DNA from: a virus
Strand: one strand, 5' to 3'
DNA: 27,441 nucleotides
IMG/VR virus record: IMGVR_UViG_3300025101_000140
Location: 1 to 27,441 of that record
Below the pieces are notes generated by a model. The model was given only the letters and a program-made list of their open reading frames with translations, had not been told where the DNA came from and did not search any database. Both the position numbers and the translations under genes were made by a program. Within the stretch, counting starts at the first letter, position 1; each line of letters begins with the position of its first letter. Of the stretch, positions 13,238 to 21,314 are shown piece by piece.

Positions 13238-16200
13238 TAATTATTTTCCTTAAGTTTAGTTACTAATTGTTTGACGTATCCACCTTTGTTATACCTTAAT
13301 GATTCTCCAGGTCTAGAAGCAGATTGTCTTTTTATTTGTTGTTTATAGTTAAATGGTTCTTTATATATCATAAATGGAATACCAACTCTATCTAAAGCTG
13401 CTCTTATTGTTGGTAGTGGAATTACTTTATAAGCATTTCTAACTGCTTTATCGTAATCTCCAGTTATTGCCCCCACTGTTGTTTGACCTATATCATTTAT
13501 AATACTAGCTCCTGGAAAAAATTCTAATACATTTTCAGAACCATAACCAACAGTTTGATTTAATACACTAGTAGGTAGCCATCCTAGATTACCAGATAAA
13601 TTTAAAGCATGTCCAAGCCACTTATTAGTATCTGTTTCTACATCAGTTTTAATTTCACCGTATCTTGCAAATTCTCTTAAATTATAAATAGCACCATAAA
13701 CAGTTAAAGCTCCTAACATTCTAAATAGTTGAGCTTGTTCGCTACTTTCTGCTCTTGCTATAAGAGCATTTGTTTGTGAAGATTTTGCTTGTGCCCAAGA
13801 ACTAAACTGACCTAGTATTCTTAACATAGGATTTCTTGTTTGCGTAAAAAGTAATCTGTTACCAACAGTTGGTATAATAGCATCTCTATCAGCAGCCTTT
13901 GAACCTATTTTATTTAATATTGATTTAGCTACATCATCACCAAGAGCATCATCAATATTTCTAAAAGAACCTATTTTAAGTATGTCATCAAAAGAATTAA
14001 TACCTAAAGTACTTAAATGTTTTATGTCTTCAAGAGTAACTCTATCTATATTTTGTAACTCATCTAAAGATTTAGCATTATTTTGTTGTGCTTTTATAGC
14101 TAAAGCTCTAGCTGTTTTGTGACCGTCAACTAAACCTACATTAAAAGCATATCTTCTAGCAAGGCTGGTTATACCTTCTAATCCAATATACTTAAAAAAC
14201 TTTTCATTAGACTTACCAATTAAATCTAAGTATCTAGTGTAGCCACCTTGCTCAGCACCAGTAAACATATCTTTCATTAAAGTTCTAGTTAAACCTTCAT
14301 CTGCTATTGCTAAAGCTTCTGCTCCACCTTTTTCGTTTTTAGCTCTTAGTGAAGTTCTATAAATTCCTTGTAACGAAGAACCAAACCATCTACTGTTTTG
14401 CATAGGTTGAATTAAATCACCAAGGTTAGCTATAGTAACTTTATCCATCATAGTAAAGTTACCAAGAGTAGAAAGAGTAGCTATAATATTTCTTTCAATT
14501 TGATTACCAACTCTTCCGTGTCTACCAAAGAAAGAATTAACAGCATTGACCATGGCTTCTTTATCACCATCTAATTTTGTTTTAGCAGAGAAAGGTAACT
14601 CATTTACTTTTTTAACACCAAATTCTTTTTTGTATTGGTCATTAAGTCTTGTAAAATATCCTTTTAATAACTGTCCTTCAGCTCCAAATTTTCTAGCAAA
14701 CTCTACAGACTTGACACTATTTCTTACTAAATCAGAAAGAACAGCACCCACATCATTTATTAAATATTTTTCCATTATTTTTTCTACATCATCATAAGAA
14801 CCTTGAAGTATTCTTTCTTTATTAATGTGTTCACTGAGAGGTAAAATAAATTTAGATTTAGATTTTGTGTCTGTTAATTGTGATGCAGTTTTATCTAACA
14901 GTTGTCTTTCAAACGAAGCTGTTTGTCCTTCAAAATATTTTTCAGCGGCTTTTCTAGCTTCTGCTGGTGTTAATGGTTTTTTAGTATAAGCAGGAGTGCC
15001 ATCTCGATTTGTACCTATTCTAACTTTATTGTTTTTACTAGCATTTTTAGTTATATTTTGGAAAACTTTTCCCATATCTTTTAAAAAAGCTAACTTGCTT
15101 TCTTTAGATTGATTAACTATTGCAAAATTAATTTTTCTTGGAAAGTAATTAGCTATAATTTCAGACTCTTTTATACCTACTTGATTGTAGTAAGTTCTAA
15201 AACTTCCTAAAAAATCTTTTATTCTTACAGCTAAGTCTTGAGCTTCTTTTGAAAATGTTCCTTTTGCTCCTCTTACAATAGCAAGTGCTTCTTCTTGTTG
15301 TTGTAGTGTGGTGTTACGAAGCACACCTTTTTTACCATAAATAGCTCTTACAAACATTTGAAATGTTCTTTGACTAGAAGACTCTATGTTTTGTGAGTAT
15401 CCTGTAAGTCTAGCACCTTCTCCTTTTATAACTCTACCTAATGCATCTAGTCTTGGAGTAGTATCAAACTTACGAAACATCATATTAGAAAACTCATCTA
15501 CCACTCCACCCCTTGCAGAAAGTTTTGTAGATTGACTAGTTGCTAATCCTAAATTAAATCTATTAGCTCCTTCAAGTGCTCTTCCAAAATTACTTATATA
15601 ATTTCTTAATAGTTGAGTTGAGAATTCTATCTGAGTATTTTTTGGAATACCTTTTAACATTCCACTTCTTAGTGCTCTACTAGCAAGACCTAATGAAGCT
15701 CCAGCAGCTACATAATTTTGAAAACCATCCTCTGAATCAGCCCATATAACTCCAGCACCAGCTCCCATACCAGCACCTATAATCGGTCTTGTTAAATTAA
15801 TTGCTAAAGCTCTTCCTATTTGAGATTTTAAACCGCCTATAGCATGTATTTGTTCTATTACAGCTACATTATAATCATATTCTTTTTTGGCTTGTCGTTC
15901 TATTCCAAGTTTAATTTGTTTATTTAGTTCTCTAGCAACTGAATTTGGACCTAATTTTTTTATTCCTGCTTCTTTTAAAAGTTTTACCTCAGCTGAACTT
16001 AAATTTTTTATTAAAGTTTCTAAAGCTTTAGGGTCATCAGATTTTAAACCTAGTTCGTTTATTTTTTTTATTATATTTTGTTTAGGTAAAATAAAGTTAA
16101 GGTAGTTATTATCTTCTGCAGCAAGTTCTTTAAATAGTCTTTTTATTTCAGGAAGACTACTTATTTTTTTGACTTGGTCTAATTGTTTTTGTGATAAGTT

Positions 16201-16920
16201 TAAACTTTGAACTTGATTCTTTTTTAGTAATTCTTCAACAGCTTCTTTTTTTAATTTATCACCACCAAAAAACTTAGGTGCTACTTTACCAGCAACTTTA
16301 CCTATACCAGCACTAATACCCATAGCTACAGGAGAAAGAACAGCACCTGCCGTAGCTCCAAATAAAATATCATCACCTGTTAACTCTTGACCAGTTGCAC
16401 TTTTTTTTAGAGCTGTAGTACCACCACCAACTGCTGCTCCTAAACCTGCAGTAGCTGCTGTAGCTGCCGCATATTTTTTATATCCTTTGTAAGCTCTTCC
16501 TGCTTGAGCTGCTCTTGCCCAAGGCATAGCTAAATAAACTGGGTCAGTAACCATAACTAATGCACGACCACTTAATACAGCTCCATCTGCGTCATATTTA
16601 CCATCTTTAAATTCAGGAAACTCTTCAAATATTTTTTGCTGTCTTTCTCTTTCTATTTGTTGTATAGTTTTAGGACTAAAAGCAGCATATGTAAGTCTAC
16701 CTACATCACCAAGTAAATAAGTTTCTTGAGCAGCACCATACTGAGCTTTTCGTAAAGCAGTAGGTTCATCTATACTAGGTTGAGAAACAACACTAGTATC
16801 AGCTTCTTTCATAAAGAAAGGTCTGTTAGTTTCTTTCTCTTCTTTTTCTTCTGTTATAGGAGATTCTACCGAAGAACTTTCTAAACTCTTCATGTAGAAA
16901 GGTCTATTATTGTTATCCAT
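13237..16920 (-). CDS. Large internal virion protein (T7 gp16-position)
   Basis: The largest gene here, 1227 residues. The length, last-but-one position in the virion operon, and mix of long helices with Gly/Ala-rich hydrophobic stretches at about 148-172 (AAATAATAGLGAAVGGG), 187-206 (FGATAGAVLSPVAMGISAG) and 375-395 (PIIGAGMGAGAGVIW) suggest an ejected protein that crosses the cell envelope with the DNA. It opens with a duplicated motif, NRPFYMK then NRPFFMK at about 5-11 and 32-38. It ends with YNKGGYVKQL, similar to a motif in a 48-residue protein upstream. No enzymatic domain is recognised. The start lies one base after the previous stop. Known families would call it internal virion protein; I infer by position. 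Confidence 0.65.
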   Translation of the reverse strand: MDNNNRPFYMKSLESSSVESPITEEKEEKETNRPFFMKEADTSVVSQPSIDEPTALRKAQYGAAQETYLLGDVGRLTYAAFSPKTIQQIERERQQKIFEEFPEFKDGKYDADGAVLSGRALVMVTDPVYLAMPWARAAQAGRAYKGYKKYAAATAATAGLGAAVGGGTTALKKSATGQELTGDDILFGATAGAVLSPVAMGISAGIGKVAGKVAPKFFGGDKLKKEAVEELLKKNQVQSLNLSQKQLDQVKKISSLPEIKRLFKELAAEDNNYLNFILPKQNIIKKINELGLKSDDPKALETLIKNLSSAEVKLLKEAGIKKLGPNSVARELNKQIKLGIERQAKKEYDYNVAVIEQIHAIGGLKSQIGRALAINLTRPIIGAGMGAGAGVIWADSEDGFQNYVAAGASLGLASRALRSGMLKGIPKNTQIEFSTQLLRNYISNFGRALEGANRFNLGLATSQSTKLSARGGVVDEFSNMMFRKFDTTPRLDALGRVIKGEGARLTGYSQNIESSSQRTFQMFVRAIYGKKGVLRNTTLQQQEEALAIVRGAKGTFSKEAQDLAVRIKDFLGSFRTYYNQVGIKESEIIANYFPRKINFAIVNQSKESKLAFLKDMGKVFQNITKNASKNNKVRIGTNRDGTPAYTKKPLTPAEARKAAEKYFEGQTASFERQLLDKTASQLTDTKSKSKFILPLSEHINKERILQGSYDDVEKIMEKYLINDVGAVLSDLVRNSVKSVEFARKFGAEGQLLKGYFTRLNDQYKKEFGVKKVNELPFSAKTKLDGDKEAMVNAVNSFFGRHGRVGNQIERNIIATLSTLGNFTMMDKVTIANLGDLIQPMQNSRWFGSSLQGIYRTSLRAKNEKGGAEALAIADEGLTRTLMKDMFTGAEQGGYTRYLDLIGKSNEKFFKYIGLEGITSLARRYAFNVGLVDGHKTARALAIKAQQNNAKSLDELQNIDRVTLEDIKHLSTLGINSFDDILKIGSFRNIDDALGDDVAKSILNKIGSKAADRDAIIPTVGNRLLFTQTRNPMLRILGQFSSWAQAKSSQTNALIARAESSEQAQLFRMLGALTVYGAIYNLREFARYGEIKTDVETDTNKWLGHALNLSGNLGWLPTSVLNQTVGYGSENVLEFFPGASIINDIGQTTVGAITGDYDKAVRNAYKVIPLPTIRAALDRVGIPFMIYKEPFNYKQQIKRQSASRPGESLRYNKGGYVKQLVTKLKENN

Positions 16921-16921
16921 A

Positions 16922-18901
16922 TTATTCTTCTGTGATTGGTCTAAATCTAATAGTGGTTACTGGTCTATCAAACTCATTTACTACTGTATCAGGATAAGAC
17001 TCATATTTTGTTCCATCTTGAGTAGTTATAGTGTCTCCAACACTCATCATATTATTACCACCAGTTCCAAACATTTCTTGTTGAGAACCACTTGGAGCTT
17101 CGTAAGATAAATTATTAAGATAATCAGCTGTTACTAAATTTTTTTCTATAGCTTCAGATAAGTTCATTTTAGAAACATCTGGAACAATTTCTTGCATTTG
17201 ATTATCTACAGATTTTTTATCAAATACTTCTGAAGAACCAGATTCTTGAGTGCCTAACCATATATTATATTGTTCCATAACTGAAGAAGGTATAGCACTT
17301 TTTTGTGCTTCATCTAACTGTGGTAAAAGTTCTTGTAAAGATTTAAATGTGTCTGTTTCACCACCTATAGTGTAACTCTGACCATCTTCAGAAACAGTTG
17401 CAATTTCAGATTTAATTTCACTTGCTTCTTCTTGAGGATATAATATTTCTGCAACTTTAGCATCTAAAATAGAAGCAACAGCAGCCATTGTTTTTCCTTC
17501 ATCTTCTCCAAATTGTTCTAAAGTTTTATTTAGCTCTTCTTGTAAGTATGGCATAGTATCTACCATTACATTTGTATCATCTATTGATTTTACTTTATCA
17601 GGTAAACCAACATAAAGAGGTAAAATATGTGCAGGAATAATATAAGTTCCTTCTACTGGATTATCAGGTCCGAAAGTATCTGTGCTTAAACTAATAATTC
17701 TTCTAGGTAATTCAAATTCTAATCTTTGAAGTAATGCCTGTTTATTATTATTAGCATCATTACCTGTTTCCCATCCAGCTTTATGATAATTAGCTTCTGC
17801 TATTTCCATTATTAAAGTTTGAGTTCTATTATATAAATGAGCACCTTCTGCTTTAGTTCCTAGTACTTTACTTCCTGCATAATCAGAAAGAACTTCTAAA
17901 TCAGCTTTAGGAAGAGTAGCTTGAATAGCATTAAATGTATCTTGAACAAAAGCACTAGATTGGTCATCTGTTTGAGATTTAAAATTATTTTCTATTCTGT
18001 TAAAAATAGCTGTTTGTGATGCTTTATCACTTTTTTCGTCAGACGTAAGAAGGTCGTCATCTTGATATACTAAAGGAAAAGCAGCTGGGATATTTAAATT
18101 TATAGTCTCACCAGAGTTTTTACTAATTATAGCTGTTCCAGCAACTGTTCCTTCTTCAGCAGAAGATTCTGGTCTAGCTTTAAACTCTACTTCTACTTTA
18201 TCATCGCTACTACGGAACGGAGAATCAAGAGCTTTTTGATACCCACTATTCATATCTGCTTGTAGTGTTTCTAAAGCTTTAGAACCTTTGTCTTCTTTAT
18301 TAAATAATTTTTGAGATAACGTAGAAAAAGTTCCTTTAGATATATCTTCTTCAGCTTTAGTAACTAAACTTTCATCATAAAAATCTGATAGTTGTGGTTT
18401 AACAGGCATAGCATCACCAATGTATTTATAACCTGTAACTTTTCCATCTTCTCCTGTTACTTCTTGAATTCTAGCCATTTCATTTTGTAACTGTAAATCT
18501 AAACCACTACCTGTTTCTATTTTCGTACCAGTAGAAGGTATAATACCTTTAACAGTTAACGCACCTAAAGCTATTTCTCTTTTTGTACTTCCAAGAGCTG
18601 ATGAAGAAGCTAAACTTTGTAAAGCATTATTCATTTCACCAGTTTTTTCAGAATCTACTCTGTACTGTTCTTGTCTATTTGCAAATAATAAGTCAGCTCT
18701 TTGTCTAAAATATTCTTTATCTTTGGCTAATTGTTCACCTCTTTGTTTTATTAATTCTTGTCTTTCTTTTAAAGCATCGCCTGCTAATTCTCCAGAAACT
18801 TGTAAAGCTCCTTCTGGGTCTTTATGTAACATATAAGCAGCACCTCCAGCAAGTGCTAACTTTGCTGCTTTTTTTAAAAAATTATTATTATCTTCAGCCA
18901 T
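16922..18901 (-). CDS. Virion-type protein, 659 residues, unknown
   Basis: Begins MAEDNNNFLKKAAKLALAGG with a short Ala/Gly-rich hydrophobic stretch (residues 12-25), then a long Glu/Arg/Gln helix region (about 35-75, ELIKQRGEQLAKDKEYFRQR). The rest is acidic and mixed, without a motif I know. It sits between the acidic 203-residue protein and the 1227-residue protein, within the structural operon, and shares its start base with the upstream stop (TAATG). A role as an internal core protein like T7 gp15 is possible by position. It is probably in the virion, but sequence alone does not prove it. Confidence 0.6.
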   Translation of the reverse strand: MAEDNNNFLKKAAKLALAGGAAYMLHKDPEGALQVSGELAGDALKERQELIKQRGEQLAKDKEYFRQRADLLFANRQEQYRVDSEKTGEMNNALQSLASSSALGSTKREIALGALTVKGIIPSTGTKIETGSGLDLQLQNEMARIQEVTGEDGKVTGYKYIGDAMPVKPQLSDFYDESLVTKAEEDISKGTFSTLSQKLFNKEDKGSKALETLQADMNSGYQKALDSPFRSSDDKVEVEFKARPESSAEEGTVAGTAIISKNSGETINLNIPAAFPLVYQDDDLLTSDEKSDKASQTAIFNRIENNFKSQTDDQSSAFVQDTFNAIQATLPKADLEVLSDYAGSKVLGTKAEGAHLYNRTQTLIMEIAEANYHKAGWETGNDANNNKQALLQRLEFELPRRIISLSTDTFGPDNPVEGTYIIPAHILPLYVGLPDKVKSIDDTNVMVDTMPYLQEELNKTLEQFGEDEGKTMAAVASILDAKVAEILYPQEEASEIKSEIATVSEDGQSYTIGGETDTFKSLQELLPQLDEAQKSAIPSSVMEQYNIWLGTQESGSSEVFDKKSVDNQMQEIVPDVSKMNLSEAIEKNLVTADYLNNLSYEAPSGSQQEMFGTGGNNMMSVGDTITTQDGTKYESYPDTVVNEFDRPVTTIRFRPITEE

Positions 18902-19512
18902 TACTCTATTTCCTTTTCTTGTTCAGTGCCTATTCCTAATTCTTCTGCTGTTGGCAGCTCTTCTACTTTTGCAAGCAATGAAGGTTCAACACTAGACTTT
19001 CTAATTTTTTCTGGTTTAATATCTTTTAATTTTTTTTCTGATTCTTCCATATATACATTTTTTTGTTCATCATCTAAATCTTCATCTTCTTCTGCATAAA
19101 TAACAGGTTCAATATCATTTTGTTCTGCAATAGCAATAAGAAGATACATTAAAGGTTCAATAGATAATAATAAAAGGTCAGGATTAATTTTACCATTAGC
19201 CATAGAGGTATAAAGTATCATTTGTGTTAACTCATCAATAGGAGTGCTATCTAAAAATAAACCTAATAACTCAATGTAATTTTCTTCTTCTGTTATTTTT
19301 AAAAATAAATCTTCCATAAACGGTCTAACCTCTGAATATTGTGAAGGTCTTTCCCAAGGAAATTTACTATCAGGAGACATAGTTAAACTTTCTCCAGGAG
19401 TAGGAGAATCAAAAGGGTCTACAGAAGTACCATCATCTGTGGTAATCATGTTAGCTATTTCTTCTGGCACTTCTCTATTTTCTATAGGTTGTATATTTTC
19501 TTCTTCTTCCAT
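18901..19512 (-). CDS. Acidic virion-operon protein with SLT..P..PWERP motif, unknown
   Basis: A 203-residue strongly acidic protein. The block PGESLTMSPDSKFPWERPSQ at about 39-58 is one I recall from proteins of similar size in many marine myo- and podoviruses, where its function is unknown. A helical core follows (residues about 65-135, including LILLS-type Leu-rich segments but no clear membrane span), then a charged tail. Its high acidity and place just upstream of the large internal proteins would fit a scaffold or chaperone for virion assembly. That is inference. The ATG at 19512 lies two bases after the previous gene's stop. Confidence 0.6.
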   Translation of the reverse strand: MEEEENIQPIENREVPEEIANMITTDDGTSVDPFDSPTPGESLTMSPDSKFPWERPSQYSEVRPFMEDLFLKITEEENYIELLGLFLDSTPIDELTQMILYTSMANGKINPDLLLLSIEPLMYLLIAIAEQNDIEPVIYAEEDEDLDDEQKNVYMEESEKKLKDIKPEKIRKSSVEPSLLAKVEELPTAEELGIGTEQEKEIE

Positions 19513-19514
19513 TT

Positions 19515-19676
19515 TTATTTTATCCTTTTTAATAAATCATCTAGTGGGTTTTCTGGTAAGTTAAATTCTTCTTTTCTTTTCTTTTCTTTTTCTTTTCTGA
19601 GTTCATCGAAGTCAAACTCAAGTTGTTCTTCTGTATTGTTTGGTTTTTTTGGCGATTCGTTTTGGCTGCTTAACAT
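19515..19676 (-). CDS. Small charged helical protein, unknown
   Basis: I start at the ATG at 19676 (53 residues, MLSSQNESPKKPNN) because AAAGGGAA lies eight bases before it. An upstream ATG at 19727 has no ribosome site and would overlap the previous gene by 110 bases instead of 59. After a polar start the protein has an acidic run (EEQLEFDFDELRKEKEKK), probably a short coiled coil, and ends DDLLKRIK. No family is recognised. It closes the block of small genes. Confidence 0.55.
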   Translation of the reverse strand: MLSSQNESPKKPNNTEEQLEFDFDELRKEKEKKRKEEFNLPENPLDDLLKRIK

Positions 19677-19866
19677 GTTGTTTTCCCTTTCGAGTTCCCT
19701 TACGTTTAGCTCTTGACGTTGCTGCATATTCTGCAGGTGTCAAAGCCTTAATAGCGGCAGACGGTAGATATCGTTCTCCTGTCTCTGAAGATTTCTTACC
19801 TGACTTAGTTCGCCACTTCTGTTTAGTCCAAGACTTAAGACTTCTTTGACTTTTTTTTAGTGCCAT
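19618..19866 (-). CDS. Small basic protein matching the C-terminal half of DUF5872
   Basis: An 82-residue, very basic protein. The series SLKSWTKQKWRTKSGK, ETGERYLPSAAIKALTPAEY and then RAKRKGTRKGKQHVKQPKRI matches the C-terminal half of bacterial DUF5872 proteins as I remember them (LEKWT..W.T..GK, RYLP..A...L...E, K..GKQ). The N-terminal half of that family resembles another small gene at 20403-20591. It has no Cys and no membrane segment. Charge suggests nucleic-acid binding, perhaps with packaged DNA. It overlaps the gene at 20152 by 32 bases. Confidence 0.65.
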   Translation of the reverse strand: MALKKSQRSLKSWTKQKWRTKSGKKSSETGERYLPSAAIKALTPAEYAATSRAKRKGTRKGKQHVKQPKRIAKKTKQYRRTT

Positions 19867-20152
19867 CGTGTTTCTTCTTTAAACTTTCTTTTGCTTTTTT
19901 TGCAATCCTTGCTTGTTCTGGTTTGCCACCAAACTTACTTCTTTGTTCCATGACCGTGAGTATCTGTATCTTTCGAGCATATGGTTTATTGATTCGTCTA
20001 ACTTTTGCGACAGTAGCTCTAGCATCAGCAGGTGTGGCATATTTTATTCTAACAGTATCTTTAGGGTTTTCGTCAGTATATAAACGACGACCACTACCTT
20101 TTGGTTTTTTTCCTGTTCCTACTTTCGGGTCTTTTTTTAATGACTTTGACAT
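19835..20152 (-). CDS. Small basic protein, GRRLYTDE type, unknown
   Basis: A 105-residue basic protein. GTGKKPKGSGRRLYTDENP at about 12-30, then DTVRIKYATPADARATV, and a Lys-rich tail (KKAKESLKKKHDGTKKKSKK). I recall the KP.GSGRRLYTDE..-DTV..K..TP.D.R pattern in small proteins of cyanophages and other marine phages; the function is unknown. Its start lies 59 bases inside the gene at 20264 and its end overlaps the 82-residue gene. The whole block encodes basic polypeptides of this sort. Confidence 0.65.
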   Translation of the reverse strand: MSKSLKKDPKVGTGKKPKGSGRRLYTDENPKDTVRIKYATPADARATVAKVRRINKPYARKIQILTVMEQRSKFGGKPEQARIAKKAKESLKKKHDGTKKKSKKS

Positions 20153-20264
20153 GTTTTTGGTCTTCCAATATTTTTTCTAAAGTTGCTGCTTGACTAGCAT
20201 GTAGCTTAGAAGCTTTCTTTAAACCTTTAATTATTTTATTTAATCTTGTAGTATAGTGAGGCAT
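20094..20264 (-). CDS. Small basic protein, 56 residues, unknown
   Basis: MPHYTTRLNKIIKGLKKASK to KKTKR, behind AAAGGAAA eight bases before the ATG. The ATG shares a base with the upstream stop (TAATG). It is a single basic helix (ATLEKILEDQKHV in the middle) with a Lys/Arg-rich end that is read through a 59-base overlap with the next gene in another frame. No family is recognised. Overlap and ribosome site support it being translated. Confidence 0.55.
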   Translation of the reverse strand: MPHYTTRLNKIIKGLKKASKLHASQAATLEKILEDQKHVKVIKKRPESRNRKKTKR

Positions 20265-20410
20265 TATTTTATTTCCTTTAATGGTCTCTTTGGTTTATTA
20301 ATAACAGCTCCACCTTTATTGTAACCCATTCTTTGAGCTACTTCTGGTGCTTTTTCTTTTAGTGCTCTTAGTCCAGCACCCTTTGAACCTTCTGGTATTG
20401 GTTTAGCCAC
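20264..20410 (-). CDS. Small protein with GYNKGG motif, GTG start, unknown
   Basis: A 48-residue frame starting at GTG (20410) behind an excellent AGGAGGAGG ribosome site six bases away; there is no nearby ATG. The sequence AKPIPEGSKGAGLRAL then EVAQRMGYNKGGAVINK resembles small proteins of marine phages that combine P.P.G..GL with a MGY(or F)..GG.V motif. A similar YNKGG motif ends the 1227-residue virion protein. The role is unknown. It overlaps the upstream gene by eight bases. Confidence 0.58.
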   Translation of the reverse strand: MAKPIPEGSKGAGLRALKEKAPEVAQRMGYNKGGAVINKPKRPLKEIK

Positions 20411-20591
20411 GATATCCTCCTCCTGCTTTCTTATAAGCTTTAGCTAACATTTGTGCTTTGCGGGCTGACCATTGTCCTGGTCCTCCACCTTTACTACCTG
20501 CTTTTATTCTGGCAAATATTCTTTTTCTTAAACCAGGTTTTGTATAGTTACCTGCTTGATTTACTTTACTTTTAGATTTTTTTGCAGCCAT
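20403..20591 (-). CDS. Small basic protein matching the N-terminal half of DUF5872
   Basis: A 62-residue protein starting MAAKKSKSKVNQ at the ATG of a TAATG overlap, with GGAGG ten bases upstream. A TTG five codons upstream is not needed. The core, LRKRIFARIKAGSKGG then GPGQWSARKAQMLAKAYK and GGGYRG, matches the first half of DUF5872 proteins as I remember them (LR..I...I.AG.KGG.PGQWSARK.QLL...Y...GGGY). Its partner half appears to be the gene at 19618-19866. Function is unknown; its charge suggests DNA binding. Confidence 0.65.
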   Translation of the reverse strand: MAAKKSKSKVNQAGNYTKPGLRKRIFARIKAGSKGGGPGQWSARKAQMLAKAYKKAGGGYRG

Positions 20592-20725
20592 TAAATTAAC
20601 CTCCAATATTCTGCTAATTTTTCTTGAGAAGATTGTCTATTTTTTTCTAAGTCTTTCTTTTTATTTTTTATAATTTGAGACTTATATTTAGGTGTTCTTA
20701 ATTCTTTAGCCACTGGGTTTTTCAT
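20591..20725 (-). CDS. Small basic protein, NPVAK type, unknown
   Basis: A 44-residue frame, MKNPVAKELRTPKY to EYWRLI. The N-terminal NP(V/F)AK.LR pattern followed by Lys-rich text is one I recall from tiny proteins in the structural regions of cyanophages; no function is known. Its start overlaps the end of the upstream gene by four bases, and its stop shares a base with the next ATG, so it is part of a coupled chain of tiny genes. Confidence 0.55.
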   Translation of the reverse strand: MKNPVAKELRTPKYKSQIIKNKKKDLEKNRQSSQEKLAEYWRLI

Positions 20726-20943
20726 TCTATAATTTTTTTAATCTTTAATCTTCCCATATCTTCATACACTTCTGCTTTTACTTCCTTACAACTCATGTAT
20801 ATTCCTTCTTGTCCCTCTCCTATATTTCTAGAGATAATACGTTTCTGTTTAAGACAATCACTAAGACCCTGTGTAGGAACCATTTCTACGGTCGAACCAT
20901 TCTGTATCATCAGAATTGCAAAGACAACTTTAATGGTTTCCAT
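20722..20943 (-). CDS. Small possibly exported protein with two Cys, unknown
   Basis: A 73-residue protein starting METIKVVFAILMIQNG behind AGAGGAAAG. The hydrophobic VVFAILMI may be a short signal sequence; the remainder has Cys at SDCLKQKR and YMSCKEVK, which could bond outside the cytoplasm. The architecture resembles the 77-residue gene at 10671-10904. I recall similar two-Cys proteins in marine phages with no known role. It overlaps the upstream membrane-protein gene by 14 bases. Confidence 0.58.
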   Translation of the reverse strand: METIKVVFAILMIQNGSTVEMVPTQGLSDCLKQKRIISRNIGEGQEGIYMSCKEVKAEVYEDMGRLKIKKIIE

Positions 20944-21313
20944 TCTTTCTTTCCTCTAAGTCTATTAATCTTTCTTCATGAAACTGTATGACCATATCAT
21001 TCTTAAGTATCATTGGAATCTCTGACTCCATCTGTTCTTTAAGTTTGTCTACATTTTCCCCAAGATACTCAACTAACATGTAAAGTTCTTGGACTTGTGG
21101 ACTAACCATTCCGCCCTTGGGAACAGAATCTATAAAAGTATTAGCAGCTTCAAGGTCTTTCTCCATCAGCTGTAATTTTGTTTCTATATTATTAAGTCGC
21201 TCAACGACTCCAAACCCGAACCAAGCACCCACAAGACAAGCGCCAATAATAGTAATAAGGTTACGCGCTGGCATTGAGATAGGGGTGTTTTCATTTATAT
21301 CTAACCTTTTCAT
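20930..21313 (-). CDS. Membrane-anchored coiled-coil protein, possibly spanin-like
   Basis: A 127-residue protein with one membrane segment at about 17-37 (ARNLITIIGACLVGAWFGFG) and then a long coiled coil (VERLNNIETKLQLMEKDLEAAN and onwards to about 120). The short positively charged N-terminus suggests the coiled coil lies outside the cytoplasm. This layout fits an i-spanin (Rz-like) or a membrane-anchored structural protein. The following two-Cys gene, overlapping by 14 bases, would then be in the o-spanin position, but it has no clear lipobox. The role is inference. Confidence 0.55.
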   Translation of the reverse strand: MKRLDINENTPISMPARNLITIIGACLVGAWFGFGVVERLNNIETKLQLMEKDLEAANTFIDSVPKGGMVSPQVQELYMLVEYLGENVDKLKEQMESEIPMILKNDMVIQFHEERLIDLEERKNGNH

Positions 21314-21314
21314 T

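Noticed and set aside
19677-19727. Longer start (19727) for the small charged protein
   Set aside because: No ribosome site and a 110-base overlap with a conserved gene; the ATG at 19676 has AAAGGGAA at the right distance.
19640-20180. Two + strand frames (about 70 and 106 residues) opposite the small basic genes
   Set aside because: Hydrophobic Phe/Leu-rich antisense of Lys-rich genes is expected from composition, and there is no ribosome site.
20592-20606. TTG start at 20606 adding five residues to the DUF5872 N-terminal-like protein
   Set aside because: The ATG at 20591 has a GGAGG ribosome site and forms a typical TAATG junction.
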